From: a virus
DNA length: 56,150 nt
Direction: 5' to 3' (one strand)
IMG/VR virus record: IMGVR_UViG_3300048014_000023
Location: 1-56,150 of that record
Of the stretch, positions 34,518 through 42,740 are shown piece after piece. Under the pieces are notes generated by a model. The model worked only from the letters and a program-made list of their open reading frames with translations. It did no database searches and had not been told where the DNA came from. Within the stretch, counting starts at the first letter, position 1, and each line of letters opens with the position of its first letter. A program made the translations under genes and the position numbers.

Positions 34518-36943
34518 TGGATCAAATTCCAGAAGGAGCCATACCGGTTGATCAGTTTCAGCCGGCTCAAACTCCACAACCTCAGCAACAGCCTCAGCAA
34601 CAGCCCCAACAAGGTGAAGAGACTCCTCCGCCTGGCGCCATACCCGTAGATCAATTCCAGACACAAGATGAAACCTACAATACTCCTAGCCAGCAATTAA
34701 AAACAGCAGCCGAAGGTCTTGGAGAAGGGCTTATAGGACCAGCAGCCCCTTACTTAGAAAAGAAAATCCTAGGCGTAAAAGCAGAAGACATCCTAAACAG
34801 AGAGCAAGCGCACCCTTACATTAAGGGTGGTGCCCAGATAGCAGGTCTCTTCAGCCCAGTTGGAGAAGGCGCAGCCCTAGCAAAGGTAGGAGCGACTATC
34901 ACCAAGGCTTTTGGGTTGGCAAGTGATGCTAGCTTATTAGCAAAGATTGGTGTTAAAACCGTATCTCAAGCAGCAGAGATGGGTTTGTTTCAGGCCGGAG
35001 ACGAAGTCTCAAAGATGATCAAAGAAGATCCGCAGGCATCGGCAGAGTCAGCCATCGCCAACGTCAAGACAGCAGCAGCCCTCGGTGGTGCTTTTGGCGC
35101 TACGCTTGGGGCTGTATCTCCGTTATTTAAAGTCGCAATCGGGGATAAGGTAGGAAAACTCCTAGAAGATTTTAAAGGTGAAGCTAACTTTAGGTTAGAC
35201 AACCCTGATCTTCACGAAGCTTTTACAAACGAGCTTAACAATTACTACACTAAGACTAGCAAGGCTTTTGATTCTACCTGGGGCTTTGACGGAATTAAAT
35301 CACAAGCCGTAGAAAAACTAGCTCCCGAATTAAACGACAAGATCATAGGTCAAACTAATGATTTCTTGGAAAAATCTCAAAATTTAGTAGACGACATGAA
35401 GTCTAATCCTAATAGGTACCCAGCTTACCTCGTAGACAAGGTAGAAAATAGCCTTTCTAAGTACACAGAAAACGCTCAATCAGCCCAGAGCAGCTCAGAG
35501 TTGTTTCAAGCTACTAACCAGTTCAAAAGAGAGCTTCAAGGCTTGAGTAAGTTTGATAAGCAAGTCCTATCGATAAGCCCTGAATTCGAATTTTTGCAGA
35601 GTCTTAAAGGCATAGGAAAAGACATACGCGTCGGACTAGAAGACAAAGACGTGTGGGGTAAAGCCGGCGACGTGCAAGAAAAAATAAACGCCGCTGCCTC
35701 TAAGTATTTTGATCCTTTGAAAGATTTTGAAAAAGCTTTTGCTACTACGCTCAACGGAGAAAAGATAATAGATCCTGGTAAAACCAATACTTTCATAAAT
35801 CAGTTTGGTGACGTAAAGGCGACGATTAAGACTCAAAAATTAAAAAACTTCGTAGACGCTTCTGAAGAATTTCGAAACGAGTTGTCAAAGATTCACGAAG
35901 CAGCTGGAATAGAAAATACTGTCGAACCAGCATCTACGGCCATAATTGGACATTTATTAGACAAGCCAACGGCTGGAAGTAAGTTAGCCGCCAAACTTGT
36001 CGACCACGGCTTGTCTAGCATAGCCGGTAAGACTGCAGGAAGCTTAGTCGGAGGTTACGCAGGAAGCTTCATAGGTCACCCTGAGATTGGTGGACTGATA
36101 GGCGGTTACGCACTAGGACCAATGTTCAGCTCTGTCCTACCTGGCTTGACAAAACCAATATTAGAAAACGAAACCTCGGTTAACGGAGCAAAAGCTGCAA
36201 TAGATTACGCCGTAAACGTCATGAAGGGCGAAACAGCCTTAAACCGAGGTGTTGCAGGTATATTCAAACCAAGTACGGAAGTCATCGCTTCTAAGAACAT
36301 GCCTGACGACAAAGACAGAGAAAGAATAGACAACCTCGTCCAAAAAGTAAACGACGATCCAAACAGCCTGATACAAAACCAACCAGGCCATTTAGGACAT
36401 TACTTACCAGATCATCAGGCTGCCGTAGGTATGACTACTACGAAGGTAATGACGTACTTAAACCAGTTGAAACCACGAGCAACAAGGAACAGTCCGCTAG
36501 ACGCCAACATAGACCCAACTCCTGCCGAAGAAGCTCGTTACAAGCGGGCACTAGACATAGCTGTCAACCCTGACGTTGTAATGAAGCACATAAAAGACGG
36601 GACTCTCCAGACGACTGACCTTCAAGACCTACAAAACATGTTTCCTAACAGATACCAAAGAATGTGCGGTAAGTTGACAAACGAGATTGCCGGATTAAAA
36701 GAAGACAACAGGAACATACCCTACAAGACAAAGATAGCTTTGAGCTTATGCCTAGGACAACCGCTAGACTCTTCGATGAGCCCTCAATCCATAGTCGCTG
36801 CACAACCTCAACCTAAACCGCAGCCCCAGCAACAACCTCAAGGTAAGACTAAGAAAGGCACATCAACCTTAGGTAAGAGTAATCACTCGTATCAAACTCA
36901 GACGCAAGCAGCAGAATCTGACAGAAACGGCAGAAACGACTAA
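34517..36943 (+). CDS. large internal virion protein (ejection protein)
   Basis: The 808-residue protein starts in a TAATG overlap. GAIPVDQFQ occurs twice within the first 50 residues, separated by a Pro/Gln-rich linker. Small-residue helices that could insert into membrane follow (about 100-125 and 185-210: AALGGAFGATLGAVSPLF). Two more lie at about 495-540 (GKTAGSLVGGYAGSFIGHP; GGLIGGYALGPMF). The Gly/Ala zipper-like segments suit an ejection protein that forms a trans-envelope channel. No lytic transglycosylase motif was found. Confidence 0.65.
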   Translation: MDQIPEGAIPVDQFQPAQTPQPQQQPQQQPQQGEETPPPGAIPVDQFQTQDETYNTPSQQLKTAAEGLGEGLIGPAAPYLEKKILGVKAEDILNREQAHPYIKGGAQIAGLFSPVGEGAALAKVGATITKAFGLASDASLLAKIGVKTVSQAAEMGLFQAGDEVSKMIKEDPQASAESAIANVKTAAALGGAFGATLGAVSPLFKVAIGDKVGKLLEDFKGEANFRLDNPDLHEAFTNELNNYYTKTSKAFDSTWGFDGIKSQAVEKLAPELNDKIIGQTNDFLEKSQNLVDDMKSNPNRYPAYLVDKVENSLSKYTENAQSAQSSSELFQATNQFKRELQGLSKFDKQVLSISPEFEFLQSLKGIGKDIRVGLEDKDVWGKAGDVQEKINAAASKYFDPLKDFEKAFATTLNGEKIIDPGKTNTFINQFGDVKATIKTQKLKNFVDASEEFRNELSKIHEAAGIENTVEPASTAIIGHLLDKPTAGSKLAAKLVDHGLSSIAGKTAGSLVGGYAGSFIGHPEIGGLIGGYALGPMFSSVLPGLTKPILENETSVNGAKAAIDYAVNVMKGETALNRGVAGIFKPSTEVIASKNMPDDKDRERIDNLVQKVNDDPNSLIQNQPGHLGHYLPDHQAAVGMTTTKVMTYLNQLKPRATRNSPLDANIDPTPAEEARYKRALDIAVNPDVVMKHIKDGTLQTTDLQDLQNMFPNRYQRMCGKLTNEIAGLKEDNRNIPYKTKIALSLCLGQPLDSSMSPQSIVAAQPQPKPQPQQQPQGKTKKGTSTLGKSNHSYQTQTQAAESDRNGRND

Positions 36944-36946
36944 AGT

Positions 36947-36975
36947 TTGACAAAAGCCCTGCCGAATAGTAATAT
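36947..36975 (+). promoter_or_regulatory. sigma70-like promoter upstream of 36991
   Basis: A perfect TTGACA (36947-36952), a 17-base spacer and TAATAT (36970-36975) follow the end of the ejection gene. A CGGGAGGACGT ribosome site and ATG 36991 are close downstream. Confidence 0.6.
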
Positions 36976-36990
36976 AACTCGGGAGGACGT

Positions 36991-37113
36991 ATGGCAAAGT
37001 ACATCGTATTTACAATATTCTTAATTTCTGGCGTAGGAACCGTCCCAGCTCTATTATACCTCGTAGCCAGCATGGTTATAGACGCTTCGATAGAGAACGC
37101 TAAGAAGCAATAA
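36991..37113 (+). CDS. 40-residue membrane protein
   Basis: ATG 36991 with a strong GGGAGG site encodes 40 residues with a long hydrophobic stretch (YIVFTIFLISGVGTVPALLY and LVASMVI), enough for one kinked or two short membrane helices. It ends in a charged tail (ENAKKQ). It has its own promoter. A holin-like or membrane-modifying role is possible but unsupported by motif. Confidence 0.55.
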   Translation: MAKYIVFTIFLISGVGTVPALLYLVASMVIDASIENAKKQ

Positions 37114-37127
37114 GTGACAAACCTGCT
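37114..37127 (+). promoter_or_regulatory. conserved GTGACAAAC element, copy 4
   Basis: GTGACAAACCTGCT is identical to copy 1 and begins at the base after the stop codon of the membrane peptide, 45 bases before ATG 37173. Confidence 0.55.
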
Positions 37128-37172
37128 GTTAGTACTAGGGTAATCACCCCCTAATCCTATCAGGAAGGTAAT

Positions 37173-37547
37173 ATGTCGAGTCGTCCCCAGTTTAACCCGT
37201 ACCCGGTCATAAGTAACGGGAATATGGCATCGAGTATTACCTCCAAAGTAACTATAATCCAAAAACTATCTCTCGTCTCTTACGCCATATCCTGGACCGG
37301 GACTTCTCCTGTCGGTTCAATGTCCGTACAAGTATCAAACGATTACACTCAAAACGAAGCTGGAGTCGTGTTAAACGCCGGAACATGGAATACGCTGCCA
37401 TTAGGTGGAACTTACGGAGTATCTGGCAATACAGGTAACGGTTTCATAGATATTGACGCAAACGCAGGATACGCATTGAGATTAGTATATACAGCTTCTA
37501 GCGGTTCTGGAACGATGCAAGCCATCGTCACAGGTAAGGTGGCTTAA
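37173..37547 (+). CDS. beta-sandwich virion protein (paralogue of 41680)
   Basis: The 124-residue protein starts behind AGGAAGGTAAT. It shares an ordered set of segments with the protein at 41680: a VQVSNDYTQN/IQASNDYVVQ strand, a central W followed by a turn, and ALRLVYTASSGSGTMQAI versus HVRLVYTNTGSGTISVVF near the end. The two flank the fibre/adhesin block and likely arose by duplication. It is probably a decoration or fibre-base domain. Confidence 0.65.
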   Translation: MSSRPQFNPYPVISNGNMASSITSKVTIIQKLSLVSYAISWTGTSPVGSMSVQVSNDYTQNEAGVVLNAGTWNTLPLGGTYGVSGNTGNGFIDIDANAGYALRLVYTASSGSGTMQAIVTGKVA

Positions 37548-39386
37548 ATGAGTTTCTATGCTTTTTACCCACCCGAAGCTTCTGGAACAAGCACTAACGC
37601 GTCTATCGGTCCAACAGGTACGACTGCCCCTTCGTCTGCAACCGAAGTAGCTGGCGTCAACCCATCAGGCAACCTTCAGCCTCTTCAAACTGACTCAGCC
37701 GGTAATCTATTAGTCGACATAGCTTCTCCTATAGTATCAAGCGGTAACATTACAGAATTTGCAAGTAGTCCAGTGCAGACAGGAACAGGCGCTTCTGGCG
37801 CAGGTATTCCTAGGGTAACAGTTTCAAACGACTCAAGCGTCCTTGTAAGCTCTTTACCCAGCATTCCAGCAGGTAGCAACGCCATCGGATCCGTATCTGT
37901 AAGTAACTTCCCAGGTACGCAACCTGTATCAGGAACCGTTGCTGTAAGTTCTATTGCCTCAGCGCTGCCATCTGGAACTAATACCATAGGTGCCATATCA
38001 AATACTAGTTTTGCTGCAACACAGGCAACTGCATCAGCGTTAAACGCGACTGTCGTAGGTTCAGGTACCGCCGGTAGCCCTGCTTCTGGCGTAATAACTA
38101 TTCAAGGTATTACTAATGGAACAGCCATTCCTGTTTCTGGGACAGTAACCGCAAGTAACCCGTCAGTCGGTACAGACGGCGCCGCCGCTCCGACAAGTTC
38201 AACACAAATTGGAGGAAGTGACGGTACAAATCTACAGCCTTTACAAGTAGACGCTAGCAAGAATTTAAAAGTTAACCTCCAAACTTCATTGCCTGCAGGC
38301 ACGAATGCAATAGGTAGCATAACTAACACAAGTTTTATTGCAACTCAAGCAACGGCTAGTAACTTAAACGCTACAGTCGTACAAACAACCCCTGCAAACT
38401 TACAGACTACTGTAACTCCAGCTTCTGGTAGCACGTTTACAGTCGTACAACCTACAGGTACGAATCTTCATGCAGTGTTAGACAGCGGCTCTACAACTGC
38501 CGTTACACAACCTACTGCTTCAAACCTCAACGCGACTGTTGTAGGATCTGGAACAGCCGGAACGCCTTCAGCTGGCGTAGTAACTATTCAAGGTATTACA
38601 GGTGGCACAGCAATCCCAGTATCAGGTACTATCACTGCCTCTAATCCGTCAGTCGGTACAGACGGATCAGCAGCTCCAACAAGCTCAACACAGATTGGTG
38701 GATCTGATGGTACTAACCTCCAGCCCCTGCAAGTCGACGCTAGCAAAAACTTAAAAGTAAACTTACAGACAGCACTGCCGGCTGGAACAAACGCCATCGG
38801 TAGCATCACTAACACGTCTTTTGCGGTAACCCAAGCCACGGCTAGCAATTTAAACGCTACTATAGCCCCGCTGACGAGTTCTAGCACGGTAACGGTAGTT
38901 CAACCTACGGGAACTAATTTACACGCCGTATTAGACTCAGGCTCTACCACGGCAGTTACTCAAGCAACCGCTGCTAACCTCAATGCCACGGTAGTTGGAA
39001 CAGGAACTTTTGCAACTCAGGTAACTAGCCTTCCATCTACCCCCGCAGGAACTAACAGCATTGGTAAGGTAAGCATAAACGGAAGCCCAGGGCCAGCCAA
39101 CGCTCCTGTCTACAACGTCTACAGCACTACTAACATTACGACTTCTGCTTACACTCAGCTAATAGCAAGCACGACAAGCGCTACAAACTACGTTGACATA
39201 TTCGACAGCTCCGGCCAAGGCATGATATTGGCTGTAGGCGCTGCAGGTAGTGAAGTAATTCAAGCTTACATCTCTCCAGGTGGAGACGAGTTTGCGCTTC
39301 AAATACCTGCTGGATCTAGAGTGGCTTACAAAGCACTGACTGCAAACGCAACCACAGGGTACTTGTTACTCAACTTGTTTCAATAG
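37548..39386 (+). CDS. long repeat fibre-like protein
   Basis: The 612-residue protein begins directly after the previous stop. It contains repeat modules of about 150-180 residues: VGTDGAAAPTSSTQIGGSDG near residue 205 and VGTDGSAAPTSSTQIGGSDG near 370, each followed by TNLQPLQVDASKNLKVNLQT and a TNAIGSITNTSF end. The N-terminal NASIGPTGTTAPSSATEVAG is a third copy and matches the protein at 15627. The C-terminal 110 residues form a distinct domain (YVDIFDSSGQGMILAVGAAG). It resembles a repetitive side-fibre shaft with a small head. Confidence 0.7.
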   Translation: MSFYAFYPPEASGTSTNASIGPTGTTAPSSATEVAGVNPSGNLQPLQTDSAGNLLVDIASPIVSSGNITEFASSPVQTGTGASGAGIPRVTVSNDSSVLVSSLPSIPAGSNAIGSVSVSNFPGTQPVSGTVAVSSIASALPSGTNTIGAISNTSFAATQATASALNATVVGSGTAGSPASGVITIQGITNGTAIPVSGTVTASNPSVGTDGAAAPTSSTQIGGSDGTNLQPLQVDASKNLKVNLQTSLPAGTNAIGSITNTSFIATQATASNLNATVVQTTPANLQTTVTPASGSTFTVVQPTGTNLHAVLDSGSTTAVTQPTASNLNATVVGSGTAGTPSAGVVTIQGITGGTAIPVSGTITASNPSVGTDGSAAPTSSTQIGGSDGTNLQPLQVDASKNLKVNLQTALPAGTNAIGSITNTSFAVTQATASNLNATIAPLTSSSTVTVVQPTGTNLHAVLDSGSTTAVTQATAANLNATVVGTGTFATQVTSLPSTPAGTNSIGKVSINGSPGPANAPVYNVYSTTNITTSAYTQLIASTTSATNYVDIFDSSGQGMILAVGAAGSEVIQAYISPGGDEFALQIPAGSRVAYKALTANATTGYLLLNLFQ

Positions 39387-39393
39387 GTGAAAA

Positions 39394-40398
39394 ATGGCTC
39401 GTAGTCCTATAATCTTTGGCGGCGGAACAATAGGTAAATCTATTACTGCCACTGGAACTAACGGTCAAGCCATAATAACAGATGGTGCCGGTAACCTAAG
39501 CTTTGGAAGCGTTCCAACGGCCTACACAGCTCCGACAGTCCAGAGATTTACTTCGAGCGGAAGTCAAACGGGATTGTTGTTTAGCATAACTGCTCCTACG
39601 TCAAACGTTTCAGCTGGCGCAACGTACACTAACAACGGCAATACTTACACCGTATTATCGACGGTTACCACGGCTCAAAGCGGATTCGTCTTATATACTA
39701 GCGGAACTGGAAGCGTCACCGGAACTACGTTGACTAAAGCTTCTGGAACTGGCCCTACTACGATTACCTTTTCACTGGCTCAAGTACTGGCTACCTACAC
39801 AACTCCGACTAGCCCTACTACACCATTGTACTTACGAATCCAAGTCCTAGGCGGAGGTGGAGGTGGCGGTGGCGGAGGTTCTGGCACAGGGTTAACCGCA
39901 GGCGGTACTGGCGGGTTTACTTCTTTTGGAACAGCCATGCTAGGAGCTGCAGGCGGAGGTGGCGGTTTAACGTCTACTCCATCGGGCGGAGGAGTCGGAG
40001 GATTGACTACTATAGGAACTGGTCCTATAGTCTTAGTAGCAAACCAAGGCGGAGGCGGTAGCGCTGCAGACGGCATCGGAGCAACTCTCGCCGGCGGATT
40101 AGGTGGAATATCTTTCTTCGGTAACGCAGCTTCTCTCAACTACGGCATAGCGGCAGCTTCAGGAAACACCAACCAAGGCGGAGGCGGAGGTGGTGGCGGA
40201 ACTACATCTTCTGGTTCCATAGGATCAGGTGGTGGAGCAGGGGCTTACATCGATGCCATTATAACTTCTCCGGCTTCTACTTATTACTATTCTTTAGGTG
40301 CAGCTGGAAGTGCAGGTGCAGCTGGAGCTTCTGGCGGCGGTTTGGCTGGCGGTACTGGCGGTAGCGGCATAATCATAGTTACGGAGTATTACGAATGA
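39394..40398 (+). CDS. glycine-rich tail-fibre adhesin
   Basis: The 334-residue protein starts behind AATAGGTGAAAA. Residues 1-150 are a Thr/Ser-rich beta region. Residues 153-334 are packed with glycine runs (VLGGGGGGGGGGSGTG, GGGVGG, NQGGGGG) alternating with short variable strands, ending in GGTGGSGIIIVTEYYE. This is the layout of polyglycine-II sandwich receptor-binding tips such as the gp38 adhesins of T-even phages. The variable loops between Gly runs would contact the host receptor. The parallel is by architecture only. Confidence 0.65.
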   Translation: MARSPIIFGGGTIGKSITATGTNGQAIITDGAGNLSFGSVPTAYTAPTVQRFTSSGSQTGLLFSITAPTSNVSAGATYTNNGNTYTVLSTVTTAQSGFVLYTSGTGSVTGTTLTKASGTGPTTITFSLAQVLATYTTPTSPTTPLYLRIQVLGGGGGGGGGGSGTGLTAGGTGGFTSFGTAMLGAAGGGGGLTSTPSGGGVGGLTTIGTGPIVLVANQGGGGSAADGIGATLAGGLGGISFFGNAASLNYGIAAASGNTNQGGGGGGGGTTSSGSIGSGGGAGAYIDAIITSPASTYYYSLGAAGSAGAAGASGGGLAGGTGGSGIIIVTEYYE

Positions 40399-40847
40399 GC
40401 CCAGTAGACGTGGTACTTACATACAGTAACGGAATGACGTTCTTGACGGGTTTCAACAGCATGGCCGACGCGCAGGCATGGGTAGCCAACGAGCAACAAC
40501 AACCCTACTGGCAGTCTAGCACTCAAGTTGCTTATAATAGTCGTCCTGCACAACCATCCGTGCCTTCAAGCGTATCCTTAGGACTACAGTGTCAACAAGT
40601 CGGAGCCCAATGCATAGCACAGGTTTACGCTCTTAACGACGCTAAGTTTGCAGCAGGAACACTAACACAAGCAGATTTTCAAAGTATCCTAGCGGATACA
40701 ACTTTACAACAAATTGAAAGACTTTTATGGGCGGGTGCTCTTGCGACAGCTCAAAACATGTTAAGCACGTACACGAGCCCTTATTACACTTCGGCGGACA
40801 TAGCCACAGTATCTGCCATAATAACTAATTCAGGCTTAATGCCGTGA
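40395..40847 (+). CDS. possible fibre-assembly or tail-associated protein
   Basis: The 150-residue protein is coupled to the adhesin by ATGA. It starts with YSNGMTFLTGFNSMADAQAW, followed by helical sequence with several Gln-rich turns and cysteines (LQCQQVGAQCIAQVY). Small genes directly behind an adhesin often encode fibre chaperones, which is the only basis for the suggestion. Confidence 0.5.
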   Translation: MSPVDVVLTYSNGMTFLTGFNSMADAQAWVANEQQQPYWQSSTQVAYNSRPAQPSVPSSVSLGLQCQQVGAQCIAQVYALNDAKFAAGTLTQADFQSILADTTLQQIERLLWAGALATAQNMLSTYTSPYYTSADIATVSAIITNSGLMP

Positions 40848-41683
40848 AAACCATTGCTGAGTACACAAACGCTCAAGGCTTAATAACGGCAGGGCCGTCA
40901 GCCGGCATGAACGGTGGCGATACCTGCTCTCGTCAGATGTGTATCGGCTACTGCATAAAGGTGTGTTTCCCAGAACGAGACATATTCTCAGACTACGACC
41001 ATAAGATGACGCTGCTCATGGACCCTAAAACTCATCATTACATTCGCTGCCCAGACCCGGTCAACTGCAGCAACAATCCTTTAAACTGGTCTCGCGATCA
41101 GATGATTCCGTTCATGGCCATGTTAATGGCCGAGCCAAAGCATACGTGGCATAAGTGGAACCTCTTCTGGCAGCACATGAAGCATGGATTCTTACTGGCG
41201 TTTAACTGGAAGAACAACGATCAGTATCCTACTCAAGCCCTGCAGACACAGTATGGTGGCGAAAACCCTTGGGACTACAGTACGAAATGCCCAGATCCTA
41301 CGTTATTTGACGTGTGGGGCATGTGGATCAGGGTTTTACGGCTGTACCCACTGTGGCCTCTTTTGTTGATTTCAGACCTTTACAACTCAATCGGTTGCTT
41401 AATCCTCGTAATCCAGCAGTTCGTCTTCGATAAGTTCAATTGGGGGTCAGGTGCGAGCATAGACTGTCAAAACGTCATACTGACCTGCGATCAATCTACC
41501 CGCTTCATGCCAACTCCCCTAGCTTACGTTGCAATGTGGCTGTTGAAAAAAACCCCACTCCAATCGCAGATAAACCAATTCTTTACGTTGAGAGACGACC
41601 AACCACCTGTAGATCAATACCTATTAAAGTTATTGGGCTACGCATACCAAAACGACAAAGTATTACCTTGTGAGGTACAATGA
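40844..41683 (+). CDS. Cys/Trp-rich membrane-associated protein, unknown function
   Basis: The 279-residue protein starts at GTG 40844 in a GTGA overlap. It has an N-terminal cysteine cluster (DTCSRQMCIGYCIKVCFPE), a HisHis-rich centre (DPKTHHYIRCPDPVNCSNN, SRDQMIPFM), many tryptophans and one hydrophobic segment around 180-205 (YPLWPLLLISDLYNSIGCLI). About twelve cysteines occur in total. No known fold is recognised. Placement after the adhesin and before holin-like genes suggests a late, possibly envelope or virion role. Confidence 0.55.
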   Translation: MKTIAEYTNAQGLITAGPSAGMNGGDTCSRQMCIGYCIKVCFPERDIFSDYDHKMTLLMDPKTHHYIRCPDPVNCSNNPLNWSRDQMIPFMAMLMAEPKHTWHKWNLFWQHMKHGFLLAFNWKNNDQYPTQALQTQYGGENPWDYSTKCPDPTLFDVWGMWIRVLRLYPLWPLLLISDLYNSIGCLILVIQQFVFDKFNWGSGASIDCQNVILTCDQSTRFMPTPLAYVAMWLLKKTPLQSQINQFFTLRDDQPPVDQYLLKLLGYAYQNDKVLPCEVQ

Positions 41684-42018
41684 GACAAGTCAACGATAAC
41701 ATAATCCCGCTACAAGCAGCAGCTTCAGTAACTACTGCAGCCCTACCAAGCCTCAACTTGTTCAGCTGTTCGGCACAAATCACAACTACAGGCGCAGCTG
41801 CCGGAACCTTGAAGATTCAAGCTTCTAATGACTACGTAGTCCAAGCCAACGCTGTACCAGTAAACTGGAGCGACATCCCAAGCGCGTCAGTTGCTGTATC
41901 TGGTGCTGGATCCTACTTAATACCTTTTACTAACTTATGCTACGAACACGTTCGATTAGTATACACTAATACAGGATCTGGTACTATCTCGGTAGTATTT
42001 AAAGCCCTCGGAGAATAG
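41680..42018 (+). CDS. beta-sandwich virion protein (paralogue of 37173)
   Basis: The 112-residue protein overlaps the previous gene by ATGA. It shares the SNDY strand, the central tryptophan-containing turn (PVNWSDIPSASVAV) and the RLVYTNTGSGTI end with the protein at 37173. A decoration or fibre-base function is likely for both. Confidence 0.65.
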   Translation: MRQVNDNIIPLQAAASVTTAALPSLNLFSCSAQITTTGAAAGTLKIQASNDYVVQANAVPVNWSDIPSASVAVSGAGSYLIPFTNLCYEHVRLVYTNTGSGTISVVFKALGE

Positions 42019-42020
42019 TC

Positions 42021-42275
42021 ATGGAAGAAAAAATTGACAAGATAGTCGATAAGTTAACTCACATAGAAGTGACCTTAGCAAAGCAGCAAGTCATACTACA
42101 AGAACACATGAAACGATCTGAAGCCAACGAAAAAGCCATAGAGATCTTAAAAGAAGAGCAAAAGCCGGTAAAAGAACTGATGATAAAAATCAACTTCATC
42201 CACAAGTCCATACTATGGGTCGGTGGGATACTTGCTGCTCTACACGGGCTACTCAAGATCATATCGATGAGGTGA
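42021..42275 (+). CDS. XhlA-like holin-associated membrane protein
   Basis: The 84-residue protein has a helical, coiled-coil N-terminus (EEKIDKIVDKLTHIEVTLAK) with an EHMKRSEANEKA segment and one C-terminal hydrophobic helix (SILWVGGILAALHGLLKII). This order matches haemolysin XhlA-type phage proteins found beside holins. It would sit in the inner membrane. It is followed 3 bases later by another membrane protein, so the pair may form a lysis unit. The endolysin genes are elsewhere in the window. Confidence 0.6.
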   Translation: MEEKIDKIVDKLTHIEVTLAKQQVILQEHMKRSEANEKAIEILKEEQKPVKELMIKINFIHKSILWVGGILAALHGLLKIISMR

Positions 42276-42277
42276 TT

Positions 42278-42526
42278 ATGAAGAGCTTCATATATAACCT
42301 ATTGTCCCAGAACAGTAGCCTCTCTAGCATGCGATTTATGGCCCTTCTATGCCTTTTAACGGCCATGATTATAGCGATTTATGGCGTCATAGCAGGGCGC
42401 GACGCGTCAGGCATAGCTACCCTCTCAGGAGTGTTCTTAGCGGCTGCAATGGGCGGTAAAGTCGGTCAAAAAGCCATCGAGACCAAAAACACCAAGATAG
42501 TCTCAGATACCGAAGAAATCAAGTAA
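42278..42526 (+). CDS. two-helix membrane protein, holin candidate
   Basis: ATG 42278 behind GAGGTGATT gives 82 residues; an earlier in-frame start inside the upstream gene is not needed. Two hydrophobic segments are visible: FMALLCLLTAMIIAIYGVIA and, after the GRDASGIAT turn, LSGVFLAAAMGG. A charged C-terminus follows. Size and topology fit a class II-type holin. It is the last plus-strand gene before the convergent junction. Confidence 0.6.
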   Translation: MKSFIYNLLSQNSSLSSMRFMALLCLLTAMIIAIYGVIAGRDASGIATLSGVFLAAAMGGKVGQKAIETKNTKIVSDTEEIK

Positions 42527-42528
42527 AT

Positions 42529-42602
42529 TTTTGGCCGATCTTTTGGCCGATTTAGTATTGGGACAACGGTGTCCCAATTCATAATAGCGACACAAAATGT
42601 CG
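42529..42602. terminator. convergent-junction repeats and hairpins
   Basis: Two direct copies of TTTTGGCCGAT (42529-42539 and 42541-42551) are followed by a perfect 9-bp hairpin, ATTGGGACA-ACGG-TGTCCCAAT (42557-42578), and a 5-bp hairpin, CGACA-CAAAA-TGTCG (42588-42602). It lies between the plus-strand late genes and the minus-strand cassette, so it probably stops transcription from one or both sides. The remaining sequence to 42740 shows only a short GATGAC-T-GTCATC palindrome at 42690-42702. Confidence 0.6.
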
Positions 42603-42740
42603 TAAGTAAGTAAAGAAGTAAGAACGGCGGCTGTCCTCTAGTTAATGAGACTTGCACTCAAAGCCGACGTCCTTACAGCGACTACGTTAGATGACTGTCA
42701 TCCGCAGCCAAAAACACCTTAACTGTAGGGATGACGATTG

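Noticed and set aside
34517-36943. Lytic transglycosylase domain in the largest ejection protein
   Set aside because: No Glu-Ser and GLMQ-type catalytic motifs were found; only Gly/Ala-rich helices are visible.
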